Part shown: piece by piece, positions 62,244-64,000 of the stretch
Layout of the letters: the number at the start of each line of letters is the position of its first letter
How positions within the stretch are numbered: position 1 is the first letter of the stretch
From: Salinispora tropica CNB-440
GTDB taxonomy: Bacteria; Actinomycetota; Actinomycetes; Mycobacteriales; Micromonosporaceae
Direction: 5' to 3'
Assembly (NCBI RefSeq): GCF_000016425.1
Contig: NC_009380.1
Coordinates: forward strand, 4,034,144 to 4,098,143
DNA length: 64,000 bases
Translations under genes and position numbers: made by a program
The notes under the pieces: model-generated
The model's database searches: none
What the model was told of the DNA's origin: nothing
The model's input: the letters and a program-made list of their open reading frames with translations, nothing else

Positions 62244-63236
62244 TCAGGCTGCTGCCTGGAGCCCCTCGGCGCGGGCCAGCTCCCGCAGCCGTCCGAGCGC
62301 CTGAATCTCCAGCTGCCGGATCCGCTCCCGCGAGAGCGAGAAGCGCGAGGCCACCTCGGTCAGCGAGTGCTCCCGGCCGTCCTCGAGGCCGTACCGGGCC
62401 CGCATTATGCCGGCCGAACGGTCGTCGAGGTGACTGAGGAGGCCCTCGATGCGCTGCCGCTCCAGGCCGGTCAGGACGATGTCCTCCGGTGATGGCGCGT
62501 CGCTGTCGGCGACAAGGTCACCGAGGTTGGTGTCGCCGTCGTCACCGACCGGGGTATCCAACGACACCGTGTCCTGCGACCAACGAACCAGCTCGTTGAC
62601 CCGCTCGACGGTAACGCCGAGCGCCGTCGCGATCTGCTCCGGCTCGGGATCGCTGCCGAGCTCACGGGTGAGTTGCCGGGCCACGTTCCGCATCCGGTTG
62701 ACATCCTCCACCAGGTGCACCGGTAGCCGCACGGTGCGCTCCTGCTGGGCGATCGCCCGGCTGATCGCCTGCCGGATCCACCAGGTCGCGTAGGTGGAGA
62801 ACTTGAAGCCGCGCTCGTAGTCGAACTTCTCCACCGCCCGAACCAGACCGGTGTTGCCCTCCTGGATCAGATCCAGCATGGGCATCCCGGAACGGACATA
62901 CCGTCGGGCGATCGACACGACCAGTCTCAGGTTGGCCCGGATGAACAGGTCCTTGGCCCGCGCCCCCTCAGCGACCAGCCGTTGGAGTTCTGCTTTCTCG
63001 ACGCCGGCCGGCACACGGTCCTCGTCGAGCAGATGCTCGGCGTACAGTCCGGCCTCGATCGCCTTGGAAAGATCGACCTCCGTGGCGGCGTCCAGCAACG
63101 GCGTCCGGGAGATCTCGTGAAGGTAGACGCCGACCAGGTCGCGCTCCTCGGCGACCTCGTCGGTCCGCATGCCGTTATTCTTGTCCACGTTGCCCACGGT
63201 CCCCTCGCTCGCGCCGGTTGCCCGGTTCCTTGCCAT
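62244..63236 (-). CDS. Primary-like (group 2) RNA polymerase sigma factor
   Basis: Sigma-70 family protein of 330 residues. Region 1.2 (DLVGVYLHEISRTPLL), region 2 (RANLRLVVSIARRYVRSGMPMLDLIQEGNTGLVRAVEKFDYERGFKFSTYATWWIRQAI), region 3 and region 4 (LTEVASRFSLSRERIRQLEIQALGRLR) are complete. It lacks region 1.1 and the long N-terminus of HrdB, so it fits a HrdD/SigB-like alternative primary sigma. GTG 63242 or ATG 63236 starts. Confidence 0.93.
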   Translation of the reverse strand: MARNRATGASEGTVGNVDKNNGMRTDEVAEERDLVGVYLHEISRTPLLDAATEVDLSKAIEAGLYAEHLLDEDRVPAGVEKAELQRLVAEGARAKDLFIRANLRLVVSIARRYVRSGMPMLDLIQEGNTGLVRAVEKFDYERGFKFSTYATWWIRQAISRAIAQQERTVRLPVHLVEDVNRMRNVARQLTRELGSDPEPEQIATALGVTVERVNELVRWSQDTVSLDTPVGDDGDTNLGDLVADSDAPSPEDIVLTGLERQRIEGLLSHLDDRSAGIMRARYGLEDGREHSLTEVASRFSLSRERIRQLEIQALGRLRELARAEGLQAAA

Positions 63237-63242
63237 CCCCAC

Positions 63243-63663
63243 GTCCGCCAGCTCCCTCCCCGTACCATCCGCTGCTGCTCATCGGCGCTGACACCTGAAC
63301 AACAGTTGAGACGCGTCAGGGATTCCATATCGTGAGTCGAACGTGTCACGAATGCCTGATAATCAGCTGAGAGCACGATCCATGTTTGCTGTCAGACCCC
63401 CGGGTGTGGCCCTGAGCTGGGCACCACGTCCGTTAGCTGGATCGACGGCCGCCGGTCCGGGTCAATGGCACCACCACCCAGACCAGGGGCACAGCGACCC
63501 GGGTCACCACCGCACTGCGATCCTGGTCACGCCCGGATATGCCGCGGCGGCCCGGTCGGTTCATCCACACCCGTAGTGATACCCCACGCCAGGGTGAACA
63601 ATCCGCGGGCAGATTCCTGCCGGGCCGGGGCCAGTCGACGGCCCACCCCACCCATCCTGCCGA
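63243..63663. promoter_or_regulatory. Intergenic region upstream of the sigma factor gene
   Basis: 421 bp without a supportable gene. It holds the sigma gene promoter on the minus strand. Two inverted repeats stand out: CGTGA-N10-TCACG (63331-63350) and CTGAT-A-ATCAG (63356-63366), possible operators. The right half shows nothing I can interpret. Confidence 0.45.
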
Positions 63664-64000
63664 TCACTGACGCGCCGGAATCCGGGCCGGCTCATCCGCC
63701 GGCTCCGGCGCCGCACCCAGCCAATCGTGCAGGTGCTCCCGAATCTGCCGACTCACCTCGTCTGCCGGACGGTCCGCGTCCACCAGCACGAAGGTGGGTT
63801 GCTCCGGCAGGCTCCGGTACGCGCGATCGGCCGCGATCAGGTATCGCATGCTCTCGTGGTCAGTGCCGCGCCGCTCGATCCGCCGGTACGCCTCGGTGGG
63901 GTCGACAGCCAGCAGGAATGTCACCTGCGGCTGGGGGAACACCCGGTAGCCGAGCCGGGCCATCCGCTCCCACCGGTGACCGCCGTGCGCCCGAATGCTC
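63664..64000 (-). CDS. Thymidylate-kinase-like protein, 5' part outside window
   Basis: The C-terminal 111 residues of a nucleoside-monophosphate-kinase-like protein; the frame stays open to base 64000, so the start lies beyond. PQPQVTFLLAVDPTEAYRRIERRGTDHES and the LVDADRPADEVSRQIREHL tail resemble dTMP kinase family members, but the Walker A part is not visible. Could be a kinase involved in sugar-nucleotide or antibiotic pathways. Confidence 0.7.
   Translation of the reverse strand, partial: SIRAHGGHRWERMARLGYRVFPQPQVTFLLAVDPTEAYRRIERRGTDHESMRYLIAADRAYRSLPEQPTFVLVDADRPADEVSRQIREHLHDWLGAAPEPADEPARIPARQ

Overview
This is a high-GC, gene-dense window with frequent GTG starts and strong GGAGG ribosome sites. 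It looks like an actinobacterial chromosome. Codon use, the small actinobacterial DUF families and the gene content suggest Micromonosporaceae (Micromonospora or Salinispora type), which is inference because no 16S gene is present. I saw no insertion sequence, prophage or CRISPR array. One tRNA (Arg-UCU) is present.

Layout. 0-3.4 kb: aminopeptidase N converges on a DUF5130 gene and a probable ctaJ cytochrome oxidase subunit. 3.5-15.6 kb: a 12-gene minus-strand operon, almost fully joined by ATGA/GTGA overlaps, encodes tryptophan breakdown by the kynurenine/3-hydroxyanthranilate meta-cleavage route down to pyruvate and acetyl-CoA. A divergent Lrp/AsnC regulator at 15.75 kb probably controls it. 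The operon has no recognisable kynurenine formamidase, and its last gene is an amidase-signature enzyme that could fill that step. 16-25 kb: a membrane-anchored surface protein with a class F sortase, HNH nuclease, MscS channel, MFS transporter, truncated haemoglobin, YbjN protein, thioesterase and EttA. Several of these, with pepN/DUF5130/ctaJ, resemble a conserved actinobacterial neighbourhood that the tryptophan block appears to interrupt.

25-30 kb: trehalose synthesis (otsA) followed by a fused trehalose-phosphatase/GH15 hydrolase. 30-42 kb: two cobalamin groups (cysG-type, cobT, cobC; then cobQ, cobD) separated by a bifunctional penicillin-binding protein, SURF1, an M20 peptidase, a P-loop kinase and a rhodanese. 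42-45 kb: an SSB without the usual acidic tip diverges from a short HPF-like protein, with two DnaA boxes between them; an alpha/beta hydrolase and tRNA-Arg follow. 45-52 kb: lipoproteins, a DHFR-like reductase, PlsC, a glycogen-debranching-type hydrolase with an SCP2 protein, CBS and F420-type proteins, and asd. 53-57 kb: an active/inactive M16 peptidase pair and a Tat-exported DUF839 protein.

57-64 kb: a DAHP synthase gene sits behind a small leader peptide containing Tyr, Trp and Phe codons and a textbook terminator, a likely aromatic-amino-acid attenuator. Small conserved proteins, an NlpC/P60 endopeptidase, a primary-like sigma factor and a thymidylate-kinase-like gene cut by the window edge follow. 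The window therefore carries both an aromatic synthesis entry enzyme and a full tryptophan catabolic route, each with its own apparent amino-acid-responsive control.
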